A stretch of 64,000 nucleotides of DNA, from contig PHAE01000001.1 of NCBI GenBank assembly GCA_002840285.1, forward strand, positions 1-64,000, given 5' to 3'. Shown one piece after another: positions 52,840 to 61,563 of this stretch. The stretch's first letter is position 1; each line of letters begins with the position of its first letter. The notes under the pieces were generated by a model. That model was not told where the DNA came from and did no database searches. It was given only the letters and a program-made list of their open reading frames with translations. Position numbers and translations under genes: made by a program. This DNA is from Firmicutes bacterium HGW-Firmicutes-11. GTDB taxonomy: Bacteria; Bacillota; Clostridia; Peptostreptococcales; Anaerovoracaceae.

Positions 52840-54318
52840 TCATCCATCCTTTCTTCTTTCTTTTTCTGCCGCCTCTGCCTCTCCTTCTTCCACGATCGCA
52901 CGGATCTTTTTTCTTACTTCTTCCGGAAGCGGAGTCGGCTGGTAGGTTCTCAATATTTCAAGGGCTTCTTCTCTTGCGACGGCCGCGATGTCTTTACCGC
53001 CGCTGCGTTCCCAATTGTCTCGCATCTTGCGATTGAACAAGCGGGTGGTTGAAAGTTCTTGTCTCATATACTTCAAGGTATGCCGTTCTCCCAGGTAGTT
53101 TCCTGCAGGACCGACTTTCTTGATGACATCCAGTGCGATGGTCTCTTTGTTGACGGCAATTCCTTGCAATATCCTTCGAATCATCCTCACGATCTCCTGA
53201 TCGATCAGAAGCTGCTCATAACTCATTGTCATTCCCATTTCCAGCATGCCCATTCCGTAGATCACATTGCTCCCTGTCAATGCGGGCAACATCGCTGTCA
53301 TTGTTTTTTCATGGCCGAGTTGAGCGTCGATGATTTTACTGTCCCCCTATGTTCCGCCAACGTTGGTAGGAATTCCATAGTAGTGTCCGATCTGACCGAC
53401 TGCCGCGCCAAACATTGCATGTTCCGGGGCGCCCACCGGCGATGTCGCCGATTTCATGTCCATGATCGTCGTCGAGCTTCCATAGAGGATCGGATTGCCT
53501 TTATTGACGATCTGGGACAGTACGATCCCACCAAGGATCTCAGCATTGGTTGTGACGAGAGTTCCTGCAAGTGTGGCGGGTGTCGTTCCTCCACACAGTC
53601 CCATGGACAAGATATCGATGGGAAGGCCGTGGCGCGCGGACAACAGGATGATCTCGGTCTCGTTTTCGTTGATTTCCAGAGGGCTGTTGGGACAAGCTCC
53701 CATGGTTATGATCGGACGTTCCCGGAGCTTGTCATACCCTCCCTGGATCGCGGCAGCCATATCGACGAATCGCTGGGTGTTTTTCTTTCCTTCCAAATCG
53801 TGGGCGAAGTTTTTTGTCAGATTGTTGAAGACAACTTCTGCTTCATGAAGCGATTTGACTCTTTGATCCACGTCTCCCGCTGCCACAGCGATGGAAAATA
53901 CATCGACCCCGTCCATCGAATCGATGAATCGTGCCACGTTTCCAAGATCTTCCTTGGTGGAGTCTCGAATTTCTCCTGTCTCGGGATCCATCATCAAGAC
54001 GCCGGTGCCGAAGTTTTTGAACACTACGTTTTTTCCGCCGACCAGTGCGTCGTTTTTAGGATCTCTTCCACAGAGGGTGAATTCCGGCGGGCAACTTTCA
54101 ATGCTGTCGTTCACCAGATTTGCAGGAAACCGGACCCTGTCAGTCTCGAAGTCCACATCACATCCGGCAGCGCTGAGGATCTCCAACGCTTCCTGCCCAT
54201 GCATCTGAAGCCCATATTCCGACATCAACTCTATTGTAGATCCATGCAAGGCATCCAGGTCTTCATTGCTTAGAATGCAATAGCCCTGAATGTCAGTCTC
54301 ATGAGTGAATTTTCCCAT
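52840..54318 (-). CDS. mttB: Trimethylamine methyltransferase MttB with in-frame amber pyrrolysine codon
   Basis: 492 residues with TAG at 53347-53349 read as pyrrolysine (residue 324). The track pieces 53347-54342 and 52840-53301 share one frame; the junction reads IPTNVGGT-Pyl-GDSKIIDAQLGHEKTMTAMLPALTGSNVIYGMGML, the MttB pattern. Upstream, MTLxx-type segments FRFPANLVNDSIESCPPEFTLCGRDPKND and TMGACPNSPLEINENETEIIL belong to the family; non-Pyl MttB relatives lack this residue, so this is a genuine MttB. ATG at 54318 follows AAGGAG. The C-terminus is unusually Glu/Lys-rich. Ends in TGA. Confidence 0.95.
53347..53349 (-). other. In-frame UAG read as pyrrolysine in mttB
   Basis: Codon context ACA-TAG-GGG-GAC-AGT. 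Family homology continues in frame for 168 codons after the amber codon. Confidence 0.93.
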
Positions 54319-54331
54319 GTGAGCTCCTTCC

Positions 54332-54976
54332 TTATTTTTCAAGCCACCCGAGAATTACGTTCACCGCATCGGTTGCATCTTCGCAGTAAGCATCGGCACC
54401 GATCTTTTCTGCCCAACGCTTCGTGACCGGGGCGCCGCCAACCATGGTTTTCACACGGTCTCTCATCCCTTCTTTGACTAAAAGCTCTTCGATCTTCTTT
54501 TGTTCGGTCATCGTCGTTGTAAGAAGTGCGCTGCTTCCAATGAAATCAGCATTGAACTCTTTGGCTTTTTCAATGAATACTTCGGCGGGAACTTCCCTGC
54601 CCAGATCATGAACTTCGATGCCGTTGGTTTTCACTAGAGATGCAACGATTCCTTTACCGATGTCATGCACGTCTCCGGCTACTGTGCCGATGACCAGGAC
54701 ACCTTTTTTTGGTGCATCCGTCGTTTCAAGTGTTGCTTCGATTTTCTCGGTGATCATCTTCATCACTTCTGTGGAGAAAATCAGTTCGGGAAGAAAAATC
54801 TCGCCCATTCCGAACTGGTCTCCCAGTTCTCTCATTCCGGCGCTGAATCCGTCGCTCAGTAGCTCGACCATACTGAGTCCTTCTGTCTGTGCTTGTTCAA
54901 AAGCTTCCAGAGCTTTGTCTTCATCACATTCGATGATGGATTCCTTCGCCGCCAACAAAATTGCTTCTTTACTCAT
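54332..54976 (-). CDS. Trimethylamine corrinoid protein (MttC/MtbC-like)
   Basis: 214 residues. Cap domain, then B12-binding domain with VAGDVHDIGKGIVASLVKTNGIEVHDLGREVPAEVF (cobalt-ligand His in DVHDIG), SSALLTTTMTEQKKIEELL and MVGGAPVTKRWAEKIGADAYCEDA. It is clearly related to the corrinoid protein in the pyl block. Fourteen bases before mttB, its likely partner. AGGAGG precedes ATG. Confidence 0.93.
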   Translation of the reverse strand: MSKEAILLAAKESIIECDEDKALEAFEQAQTEGLSMVELLSDGFSAGMRELGDQFGMGEIFLPELIFSTEVMKMITEKIEATLETTDAPKKGVLVIGTVAGDVHDIGKGIVASLVKTNGIEVHDLGREVPAEVFIEKAKEFNADFIGSSALLTTTMTEQKKIEELLVKEGMRDRVKTMVGGAPVTKRWAEKIGADAYCEDATDAVNVILGWLEK

Positions 54977-55000
54977 TTTCGTTCCTCCTGAACTTCACTT

Positions 55001-56353
55001 CTATTTCACACGGCTTCTGATTTCGGACAGCAGTTCTTCCTTCGATGGTATGATGGAGATCCACTTTTGCTCTCCATTTATGCACATGGTCGGAAGATTT
55101 GCGATACCCATTTTTCTCGTTCTGGCAATGTCTTCCCTCACATTGTATTTGTAAACTTTATAGTCAGCAATATCCTTGATTTCGTCATAAATATCGACCA
55201 CGCTGTTTACCATGTACGTACAGGCGGCGCACTGCTCCGGATCCAAAGTGAACAGTTCGACCAGAACCTTGTCAAGATTGGCATAATCCGGTATTTCGAT
55301 GTCGATATCATCGATCACAACCGTGTAGTTTTCGATCATTTTCCTTGCTTCTGCCGTGTGCTTGACTGCCTGGGCAGCAGCGACCGTATTTTCGATCGGT
55401 GTGTCGTAAGGCATGTCGCAACCCGGGCTGATGATCAGATTGTGATGATCCAGACTGTCCAGAAGATCGACGACGGCTTTCATGTTATCTTCCTGATTTC
55501 CCAACAACATGGTCGTTGTCAAAGGAATGTTTCCGCCGATGGTGATGTTGTATTTGTCTGTGACTTCTTTTGCAGTCACAAGATTTACATTTTCGTCAAC
55601 AGAAACCCCGTCGGGACCCATTTTGCACATGACTTCGATCTGTTTGGAAGCGTTGCCACAGACGAAGAAGCAAGACAGCGCGCCTTTGCTTCTGATGAAA
55701 TCAAAAACAGCGGTGAACCCATCGGAGAGCATTGCTTCGATGTGCTTCGGGGACACCTGGCTGACCAAAGGATCGACGACGGCAATGACATCCATGCCTG
55801 CCTCGATGTAGAGGTCACTGACCGCGATACAAACTTCGGAGCAAAAATCGATTAGTTCTTTCACGTAGGCAGGCTCTTTGACCATGTCCATAAAGATATT
55901 CGTGCCGCGGAGATGGGAAGCCAGAGTGAATGGACCACAGACCAGACCATACAGAGCGGTCGTCTCGCCAATCGATGCTTTCAAGCGTTCCATTACTTCC
56001 AGGATCATCGGAAGTCTTCCCGACTCTCTCGTTGGGATCATGCACTTGCATGGCAAGCTCTTGTCTTCTGCCAAGGGATGGGAACGGACGGAAGGCGGAT
56101 TATCTCTCGCCCATAGCAGATTGCATCCCAGAATCTCTGCTTCTACCTGAAGGTCGAACAGCACCGGCATTCCGTCGGGCATATACATGCGATTGACTTC
56201 CATCAGGGATTCAAAAAGTTTGTCACTGTCGGTCAGAACCTCCTCCGCCGTATATCCTTTCAGCTTTCCCGCATGGACCCCCGCAAAGGGAACCCAAGGG
56301 ACCGTATCTGTTTTCTCGTGGCGTAGCGCCTGAAACACCAATTCCTTGCCCAT
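55001..56353 (-). CDS. UroD-family methylcobamide methyltransferase (MtbA/MtaA/CmuA-like) fused to a thioredoxin-like domain
   Basis: 450 residues. Residues 1-345 are a UroD-fold methyltransferase with GPFTLASHLRGTNIFMDM, DPLVSQVSPKHIEAMLSDGF, SCFFVCGNASKQI and IISPGCDMPYDTPIENTVAAAQAV. In MtaA/MtbA the zinc site is H-x-C plus a distal Cys; here the first position is Phe (FVCG), while both Cys remain. Residues about 355-450 look like a thioredoxin fold with CAACTYM (CxxC) and a cis-Pro-type NLPTMCINGEQKW. It probably transfers methyl from the corrinoid protein to a folate or thiol acceptor. First gene of the operon; GGAGG upstream. Stop is TAG, backed by TGA two codons later. Confidence 0.85.
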   Translation of the reverse strand: MGKELVFQALRHEKTDTVPWVPFAGVHAGKLKGYTAEEVLTDSDKLFESLMEVNRMYMPDGMPVLFDLQVEAEILGCNLLWARDNPPSVRSHPLAEDKSLPCKCMIPTRESGRLPMILEVMERLKASIGETTALYGLVCGPFTLASHLRGTNIFMDMVKEPAYVKELIDFCSEVCIAVSDLYIEAGMDVIAVVDPLVSQVSPKHIEAMLSDGFTAVFDFIRSKGALSCFFVCGNASKQIEVMCKMGPDGVSVDENVNLVTAKEVTDKYNITIGGNIPLTTTMLLGNQEDNMKAVVDLLDSLDHHNLIISPGCDMPYDTPIENTVAAAQAVKHTAEARKMIENYTVVIDDIDIEIPDYANLDKVLVELFTLDPEQCAACTYMVNSVVDIYDEIKDIADYKVYKYNVREDIARTRKMGIANLPTMCINGEQKWISIIPSKEELLSEIRSRVK

Positions 56354-56396
56354 ATTTTATCCTCCGTTTTCTCTCAGATATTCACAATGATCCGAT

Positions 56397-56422
56397 GATA
56401 TGATACTACCATTCATCATATC
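56397..56422. promoter_or_regulatory. Inverted repeat over the methylamine-operon -10 region
   Basis: GATATGAT-N10-ATCATATC, perfect 8-bp arms. A minus-strand extended -10 (TGGTAGTAT, -10 at 56403-56408) lies inside it, about 50 bases before the first gene. A likely regulator binding site; the -35 is poor, as expected for an activated promoter. Confidence 0.5.
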
Positions 56423-56493
56423 CTAATCGAAGGAGAATAGTTAGTAAGACCTTCGCTACTTTTGGTAATATATTTGGATTCTTTGTAAATCTA

Positions 56494-56542
56494 TTGCATA
56501 TCAACGAAACTATTGGTAAAATTAATTCAGTATTTTTACCAA
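56494..56542 (+). promoter_or_regulatory. Regulator promoter with overlapping operator-like inverted repeat
   Basis: TTGCAT (56494-56499) and TAAAAT (56517-56522), 17 bp apart with a TGG extension. TTGGTAAAA (56513-56521) and TTTTACCAA (56534-56542) form a perfect inverted repeat covering the -10; a third TTGGTAA half-site lies at 56462. This suits autoregulation of the PocR/AraC gene. Confidence 0.55.
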
Positions 56543-56576
56543 TAAATAGTACTTCTCATCTGAGAAATGGAGCAAT

Positions 56577-57872
56577 ATGAAGTCTAAGATGATCTCACCA
56601 GAGCAAACCCTTCCCATCAGTGGACTTTCCGCTGAACTAGAACGATCCGTTTCCGCTTTTTCCCACATCAGTGATGTGCCGGTCGTCTTCTATGACAACA
56701 ATGGTGATCCGGTCTGGCGAACCAACACGGAACAACGTGTTTGTGACTATTCCATGAGTTATAAGAACACGGAAAGCGGTTGTCGGCGTAATTTGCTATC
56801 CTCGATCAACTATGCCGCGTCTCTGGGCGAGGCCTATGTGTTCGTGTGTCATGGCGGACTTGTCAATATTGCGGTTTCTTATTTGGGAGAAAACGGCCCT
56901 AAAGGTTGCTTCATCGCCGGCCCTGTGCTCATGGGCGAGCTGAGAGAAAGCATCCTGACGAAGATATTGTCGGTCGGGCAGTTCCCTGTGGAGCTTTACT
57001 CCACCCTGCTGCTGCTTCTGAAATCGATGAAATCCCGTTCTCCGGGGGAAGTTTCCTCTTTGGCGCTTCTACTCAACAACAGTGTGGTAAGCGCCATTGG
57101 CGGGAGCGATGCCTATCTGGATACACGTTCACAGCATCAGAAGCAAGTCAAGATCGGTTCGGCTCTTCAAAACCACAAAAAATCCCATCGTCAAATGGAA
57201 TATCCACTTGATCTGGAACGGCGCATGTTTCAGTCGGTAAAAAGCGGCGAATCACGGGAAGCGTCAGACTTCGCCAGACAGTTGGTCAACGAGATCTGCG
57301 TTTTGGAATCCAGTGATATGAATGCGGTTCGCGCGAAGCTCTTTGGTTTGTATGCGCTGTTGGTTCGGGAAGCCGAAAGCGCCTTAGAGAAGGGATCCAC
57401 AGAACCGGATCACGAGTTGCAGGATCTGGGTTCTCTCTATGATTCCAGAGACCCGGAGGAGTTGGAAACAAACTTCAGCGAGATCATTAATGCATTATCG
57501 GAACGTTTTGGAAGAAGTCTCTATCATGGGGATTCAGAAATCATAGAGAAAGTAGTTCGTTATTTGTCCGCAAAACATGCAGACAAGATTTCACTTCACA
57601 AAGTGGCGGATCATTTCCACATCAACCCTTCTTATCTGTCCAGTCTCTTCAAACAGGAAATGGGGCTTGGGTTTACGGAACATCTTTGCCAGATCCGAAT
57701 CAAGGAAGCAAAACGTCTTTTGACCGATACCAACTTGACGATGGTCGACATCGCACAAAAGTGCGGATTCGATGACCAAAGCTATTTCACGAAAGTGTTC
57801 CGGAAATTGGAGGCCACTACGCCGAAGGAGTACCGAAAAATCCATCGCAGAAGCGACATCCTGCAGTATTGA
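56577..57872 (+). CDS. PocR-domain AraC-family transcriptional regulator
   Basis: 431 residues. Residues about 20-190 are a PocR sensory domain (DVPVVFYDNNGDPVWRTN, CDYSMSYKNTESGCRRNL, YVFVCHGGLVNIAVSYLGENGPKGCFIAGPVLM) with conserved cysteines. Residues about 330-431 hold the AraC double helix-turn-helix: HKVADHFHINPSYLSSLFKQEMGLGFTEHLCQIRIKEAKRLL and MVDIAQKCGFDDQSYFTKVFRKLEATTPKEYRK. It faces the methylamine operon, so it is the obvious candidate to control it; ligand unknown. GGAG precedes ATG. Confidence 0.92.
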   Translation: MKSKMISPEQTLPISGLSAELERSVSAFSHISDVPVVFYDNNGDPVWRTNTEQRVCDYSMSYKNTESGCRRNLLSSINYAASLGEAYVFVCHGGLVNIAVSYLGENGPKGCFIAGPVLMGELRESILTKILSVGQFPVELYSTLLLLLKSMKSRSPGEVSSLALLLNNSVVSAIGGSDAYLDTRSQHQKQVKIGSALQNHKKSHRQMEYPLDLERRMFQSVKSGESREASDFARQLVNEICVLESSDMNAVRAKLFGLYALLVREAESALEKGSTEPDHELQDLGSLYDSRDPEELETNFSEIINALSERFGRSLYHGDSEIIEKVVRYLSAKHADKISLHKVADHFHINPSYLSSLFKQEMGLGFTEHLCQIRIKEAKRLLTDTNLTMVDIAQKCGFDDQSYFTKVFRKLEATTPKEYRKIHRRSDILQY

Positions 57873-58518
57873 TACCGCACTCCACACAGGCGGAAGAAGG
57901 AAGCGGACTCTCTTTGGGCACCATAAACAACAATCCGGTGCAGCTTTTTTGCGGGATCATCATGCCGCTCTCATTGATCTTCATACCGATCTCGTCCAAG
58001 GGAAGGAGTTCTCCCAACAAGCGAGTCTGCCCGACCTCCATACCATAATATCCGGGGCCAAAGGATTGGGACAACTTCACGTCCGGGTCCTTTTCAGTTT
58101 CTCCGGACTCCAACTGTTCCCTCAACAACCCACGGCAGGCATCCACGAAAGCGGTGCCCCAAATATCTTCATACAACTGATCCAGGATTTGTTCGGAACC
58201 AGTAGTGAATGCACCGGTGGTCAATGCATACGCATACACACTTCTCAAAGTGTCTTTTTCGATCCCGTCGAACGCCTGACAGCGGAAGTTTTGTCCCAAA
58301 AACACTAACTCCGTTCCTTCAAATCGGTCCGGAATCCCTTGTAAACAAACTGCTTTTAGGTTCAAGGATCCTCTGATCTGATCCAGTACAAGTTCCGCCC
58401 GTTCCATCATCCGCACTTTTTTTGTGGTTACTGTTTCGATGCCGCTGTACTTCAGAAAAAAATTCCTTGCGATCGGTTCTGCCGAATCGATATCGAAGGA
58501 GATCACGCTGTGTGTCAT
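57817..58518 (-). CDS. MetH activation-domain-like protein with C-terminal cysteine cluster
   Basis: 233 residues. LKAVCLQGIPDRFEGTELVFLGQNF, a helical middle (ILDQLYEDIWGTAFVDACRGLLREQLE) and SQSFGPGYYGMEVGQTRLLGELLPLDEIGMKINESGMMIPQKSCTGLLFM match stand-alone proteins similar to the AdoMet-binding activation domain of cobalamin-dependent methionine synthase. The end, CVECGINTAGCRFC, may bind an Fe-S cluster. Proteins of this class often sit in corrinoid methyltransferase clusters. Its start overlaps the acyl-ligase stop by four bases, and its 3' end overlaps the regulator gene tail by 56 bases. Ends in TAG. Confidence 0.78.
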   Translation of the reverse strand: MTHSVISFDIDSAEPIARNFFLKYSGIETVTTKKVRMMERAELVLDQIRGSLNLKAVCLQGIPDRFEGTELVFLGQNFRCQAFDGIEKDTLRSVYAYALTTGAFTTGSEQILDQLYEDIWGTAFVDACRGLLREQLESGETEKDPDVKLSQSFGPGYYGMEVGQTRLLGELLPLDEIGMKINESGMMIPQKSCTGLLFMVPKESPLPSSACVECGINTAGCRFCDGFFGTPSA

Positions 58519-60236
58519 TCTATGTGCTTCTCCTTTTTGCTTTCTTTTTCCCGTTCTTCCGCCTCAAGGACCGTGTATGCGACCTTGCCCACCAGTGTCT
58601 TGGGAAGCGATTCCCGAAACTCAAACTCATACGGCATTGCATACTTTGCAATGTTCTTTTCGCAATGCTCGTGGATGCTTTTCTTAACCTGGTCCGTCGG
58701 CGAAATCCCGGGCTTGAGAACCACGAAAGCTTTCACTTTCTGCATCTTGTAGGGGTCGTCCACGCCGATCACCGTTGACATCAGGACTGCCTCGTGTCCG
58801 TCGATCACATTTTCCAATTGCGACGGATATATAGAATAGCCGGAGGAGATTATCATGCGTTTCAACCGTTGGCGGAAATAGATGAAGCCATCCTCATCCA
58901 TCATCCCCATATCTCCGGTGTGTAACCATATCCGGCCATCCGGATGTTCCTGAAGCGTGTGGGCGTTCTCTTTGAGATTTCCCAGATATCCGATCATGAC
59001 CGTCGGTCCGCTGACACAGATTTCTCCGTCCGTCCCATAGTCAAGTTCGTCCTGGGTACCCGGTCTCACGATCTTATAATACATGTCAGGAAAAGGGATA
59101 CCGATACTACCTTCTTTTCCGTTGTGCATCGGGGTCAAGCAACTGGCTGTCACACTTTCGGTCATTCCATACCCTTCTCGTATCTCCACCGTTGCCCCGT
59201 GCTCCCGTAAAAAGTGATCTACCTTACGCTTCAACTCGATCGAAAGAGAATCCCCACCACAAAAAACGCCTTCCAGACACCGAAGATCGACTCCTTTAAG
59301 CGTGTCGCTCCGAAGGAGTGCTTCATACAACGTTGGCACTCCTGCGATGTAGTTTGGCTTTTTCTTTTTCAGCAGTTCGCCGAATATTTTAGCATTGAAC
59401 GTTGGGATCAGAATACAGTGGCAGCCATGTACCAGCATGGTATGGATACAGACACCGAGTCCGAATCCGTGAAAGATCGGAAGGATAGCCAGCATCACGT
59501 GCCCTGGAAACACGCATTCTCCCATTGCTGCAGTCTGAAGCGCCAATGCGTTGAAATTTCGGTTGGAAAGCAGAATGCCCTTTGTCGTTCCGGAGGTCCC
59601 TCCGCTGTAGAGGATCACAGCCGGGTCGTTTCCCTTTTGCCCGCCATGGACCGGAAGATGGCAGTGTTTTCCCATAGCAAGAAATTCTGCCCAGAAGATG
59701 ACGTCGTCCTGCTTTGGGATCGGTTTGATCTTTCGTCCCTTGGTCAGTTGAAACAGCAAAGAAAGCACCGGCTTCAGCCGATCCCTGATGCTGGTGACGA
59801 TGATGTTCTCCAGTTCCGTTCTGTTTCGTACCGCCGCAAATTTGCCGTAGAAGGCATCCAGTGTGATCGCTGCGACACTTTTGGATTCCTTTAAATAGAA
59901 TTCGATTTCTCCTTCGGAAGACAGTGGGTGTATCATATTGGCCATCGCACCGATCCGATTGATGGCATAGAACATCACCACCGCCTGGGGGATGTTGGGT
60001 AGGCAGATCGTGACCCGGTCCTCTTCCTTGATGCCGATCGACTGCAGTGCCTTCGCACACTCATCGATTTCAGTTATCAGCTCACTATAACTTGTTTTTA
60101 CGTCCATGAATTCGTAAGCGGTGTTGTCCGGAAACCGTTCGGCGGTCACAGCGAGAAGTTCGTACATCGTGGAATCCGGATACGCGAGATGTTCCGGCAC
60201 GTTTCCATAGTGGGCAAGCCAGGGTGCTTTAATCAT
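58515..60236 (-). CDS. AMP-dependent acyl-CoA/acyl-ACP ligase
   Basis: 573 residues. ANL superfamily motifs: AVILYSGGTSGTTKGILLSN, GGDSLSIELKRKV, REGYGMTESVT, WLHTGDMGMMDEDGFIYFRQRLKRMIISSGYSIYP and the C-terminal catalytic lysine region ESLPKTLVGKVAYTVL. It activates a carboxylate, probably a fatty acid, as CoA or ACP thioester. Lys/Glu-rich tail. It overlaps the acyltransferase upstream and the MetH-like gene downstream by a few bases, so it belongs to the fab operon. Confidence 0.88.
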   Translation of the reverse strand: MIKAPWLAHYGNVPEHLAYPDSTMYELLAVTAERFPDNTAYEFMDVKTSYSELITEIDECAKALQSIGIKEEDRVTICLPNIPQAVVMFYAINRIGAMANMIHPLSSEGEIEFYLKESKSVAAITLDAFYGKFAAVRNRTELENIIVTSIRDRLKPVLSLLFQLTKGRKIKPIPKQDDVIFWAEFLAMGKHCHLPVHGGQKGNDPAVILYSGGTSGTTKGILLSNRNFNALALQTAAMGECVFPGHVMLAILPIFHGFGLGVCIHTMLVHGCHCILIPTFNAKIFGELLKKKKPNYIAGVPTLYEALLRSDTLKGVDLRCLEGVFCGGDSLSIELKRKVDHFLREHGATVEIREGYGMTESVTASCLTPMHNGKEGSIGIPFPDMYYKIVRPGTQDELDYGTDGEICVSGPTVMIGYLGNLKENAHTLQEHPDGRIWLHTGDMGMMDEDGFIYFRQRLKRMIISSGYSIYPSQLENVIDGHEAVLMSTVIGVDDPYKMQKVKAFVVLKPGISPTDQVKKSIHEHCEKNIAKYAMPYEFEFRESLPKTLVGKVAYTVLEAEEREKESKKEKHIE

Positions 60237-61107
60237 CAGTGTTTACCTCCAAGCTGAAAGGAGCTTCCAGAAGATAAGGATGCTCAAGCAAATACTTCAA
60301 CAGTTTGATGGATCGGGCAAAGTAAAATCCATCTGCGATTCTTTCATCCAAAGTTGCGCCCAGTTCCACCACATCTCTGATTTGGGGAGTCCCGTCTGAT
60401 CCAATACGATATTCCTTGTGGATCTCTCCAATTGTTATCATTATTGAGTTGGTTCCAAAATTTGTCAGATGATGATAAGGAGCTCCGCACTTTATGCTCC
60501 CTAAATTGGCGATAAAGACAGTTGTATACTGGGGGAGCATCGCGGAAAAATCTGCCGGCACCTTTCCGTAATACTCCAGCACGTTGAGTCCGGTCGCCAC
60601 GAGACGCAGCAACGGTCGCGGAAGGCTGACGAGGGTTTTCACCACGCCATCCAGCTCGTTTCCACCGGCGTTTCGGACGTCTTTCACCACGCCCGCTACT
60701 GTTCGTCCGATGACATCAAGTGTCGTATCCCCATCGGCGCGGAGAACCATCATGCTTTCTTCACCTTTATCAGAGAACTCCTGCTTTGCCACAAATGAAA
60801 AAGAGACCTCTCGTCGCTGATAATAACGTCTTCCTGAGATAAACCGATTCAAATAGGGACGGTGAATCACAGTTTTTGCCAATCCGGACAGGATCAGATG
60901 GAAGAGCGTCATTTTATAGCCGGGTCCTTCTTCGTTTTTCTGTTTTATGTAGATCAATGCATTTGTGACATCGATCGTTTCGTTGAGGTAGACTTCCGCT
61001 TCCGTGCGCTTCGGCAAGAGAAACGGCATTGCTTTATGCATGATATCCAGATCCCGGACCCGTTGGCCGTCTTTTCTGTCGCCCCGGGTCTTTTTCACGT
61101 CTTTCAT
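60229..61107 (-). CDS. 2-oxoacid dehydrogenase E2-type acyltransferase domain protein without lipoyl domain
   Basis: 292 residues. MTLFHLILSGLAKTVIHRPYLNRFISGRRYYQRREVSFSFVAKQE and TTVFIANLGSIKCGAPYHHLTNFGTNSIMITIGEIHKE, ending in ELGATLDERIADGFYFARSIKLLKYLLEHP, are the E2/chloramphenicol-acetyltransferase fold. The usual catalytic DHRxxDG appears as DERIADG, so the His is replaced by Glu. There is no lipoyl or subunit-binding domain. It may move acyl groups in this lipid operon; catalytic competence is doubtful. GGTGGC precedes ATG. Confidence 0.75.
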   Translation of the reverse strand: MKDVKKTRGDRKDGQRVRDLDIMHKAMPFLLPKRTEAEVYLNETIDVTNALIYIKQKNEEGPGYKMTLFHLILSGLAKTVIHRPYLNRFISGRRYYQRREVSFSFVAKQEFSDKGEESMMVLRADGDTTLDVIGRTVAGVVKDVRNAGGNELDGVVKTLVSLPRPLLRLVATGLNVLEYYGKVPADFSAMLPQYTTVFIANLGSIKCGAPYHHLTNFGTNSIMITIGEIHKEYRIGSDGTPQIRDVVELGATLDERIADGFYFARSIKLLKYLLEHPYLLEAPFSLEVNTDD

Positions 61108-61124
61108 GTGCCACCTCTATTTTG

Positions 61125-61553
61125 TTATTTTGTCTCCTTGTTTTGGATCAAGGCAAAGGAAAAGCTTCCTTCGACACAAAGCTTGCCGTCAACAAAGCCC
61201 TTTCCTTCGGCGAAAAAGAACGGCGTTCGTTCCTTTGTGATCCGACAATGAAATTCTACCACATCACCTGGCCGTACGACACCACGAAATTTGATCTTGT
61301 CCAATCCCGTGAAAAAAGGAGTGGCGTCAACGGTACGATCTTTTAATAAAACAGCGCAGGTCTGCGCCATCATTTCGCAGAGAATCACTCCTGGAACTAC
61401 TGGATTTCCGGGAAAATGACCATGAAGAAAGAACTCGTCTCCTTGGATCCGAATTCGACCGACGGCCAGACCATCCTCTTCAATAAAGGCTTCGTCCAGT
61501 AGAAGCATCGGCTTTCTATGAGGAAGGATCTTTTCTAACTCTTGTTGTTTCAT
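61125..61553 (-). CDS. fabZ: 3-hydroxyacyl-ACP dehydratase, FabZ-like
   Basis: About 142 residues. ILPHRKPMLLLDEA and the catalytic FLHGHFPGNPVVPGVILCEMMAQTCAVLL (His and Glu) define FabZ hot-dog enzymes. It dehydrates 3-hydroxyacyl-ACP during chain elongation. ATG at 61553 has GAGG upstream; the track start lies inside fabF. Confidence 0.93.
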   Translation of the reverse strand: MKQQELEKILPHRKPMLLLDEAFIEEDGLAVGRIRIQGDEFFLHGHFPGNPVVPGVILCEMMAQTCAVLLKDRTVDATPFFTGLDKIKFRGVVRPGDVVEFHCRITKERTPFFFAEGKGFVDGKLCVEGSFSFALIQNKETK

Positions 61554-61563
61554 CAAAATATCC

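Noticed and set aside
52840-53301. ORF of 153 residues as a separate gene, or mttB as a nonsense pseudogene
   Set aside because: Same frame as the mttB 5' part with only TAG between; homology is continuous and a full Pyl decoding set lies nearby, so recoding explains it better than decay.
57873-58308. Plus-strand ORF region downstream of the regulator as a regulator extension
   Set aside because: It is antisense to the MetH activation-like gene, which has family motifs; the regulator ends normally after its AraC domain.
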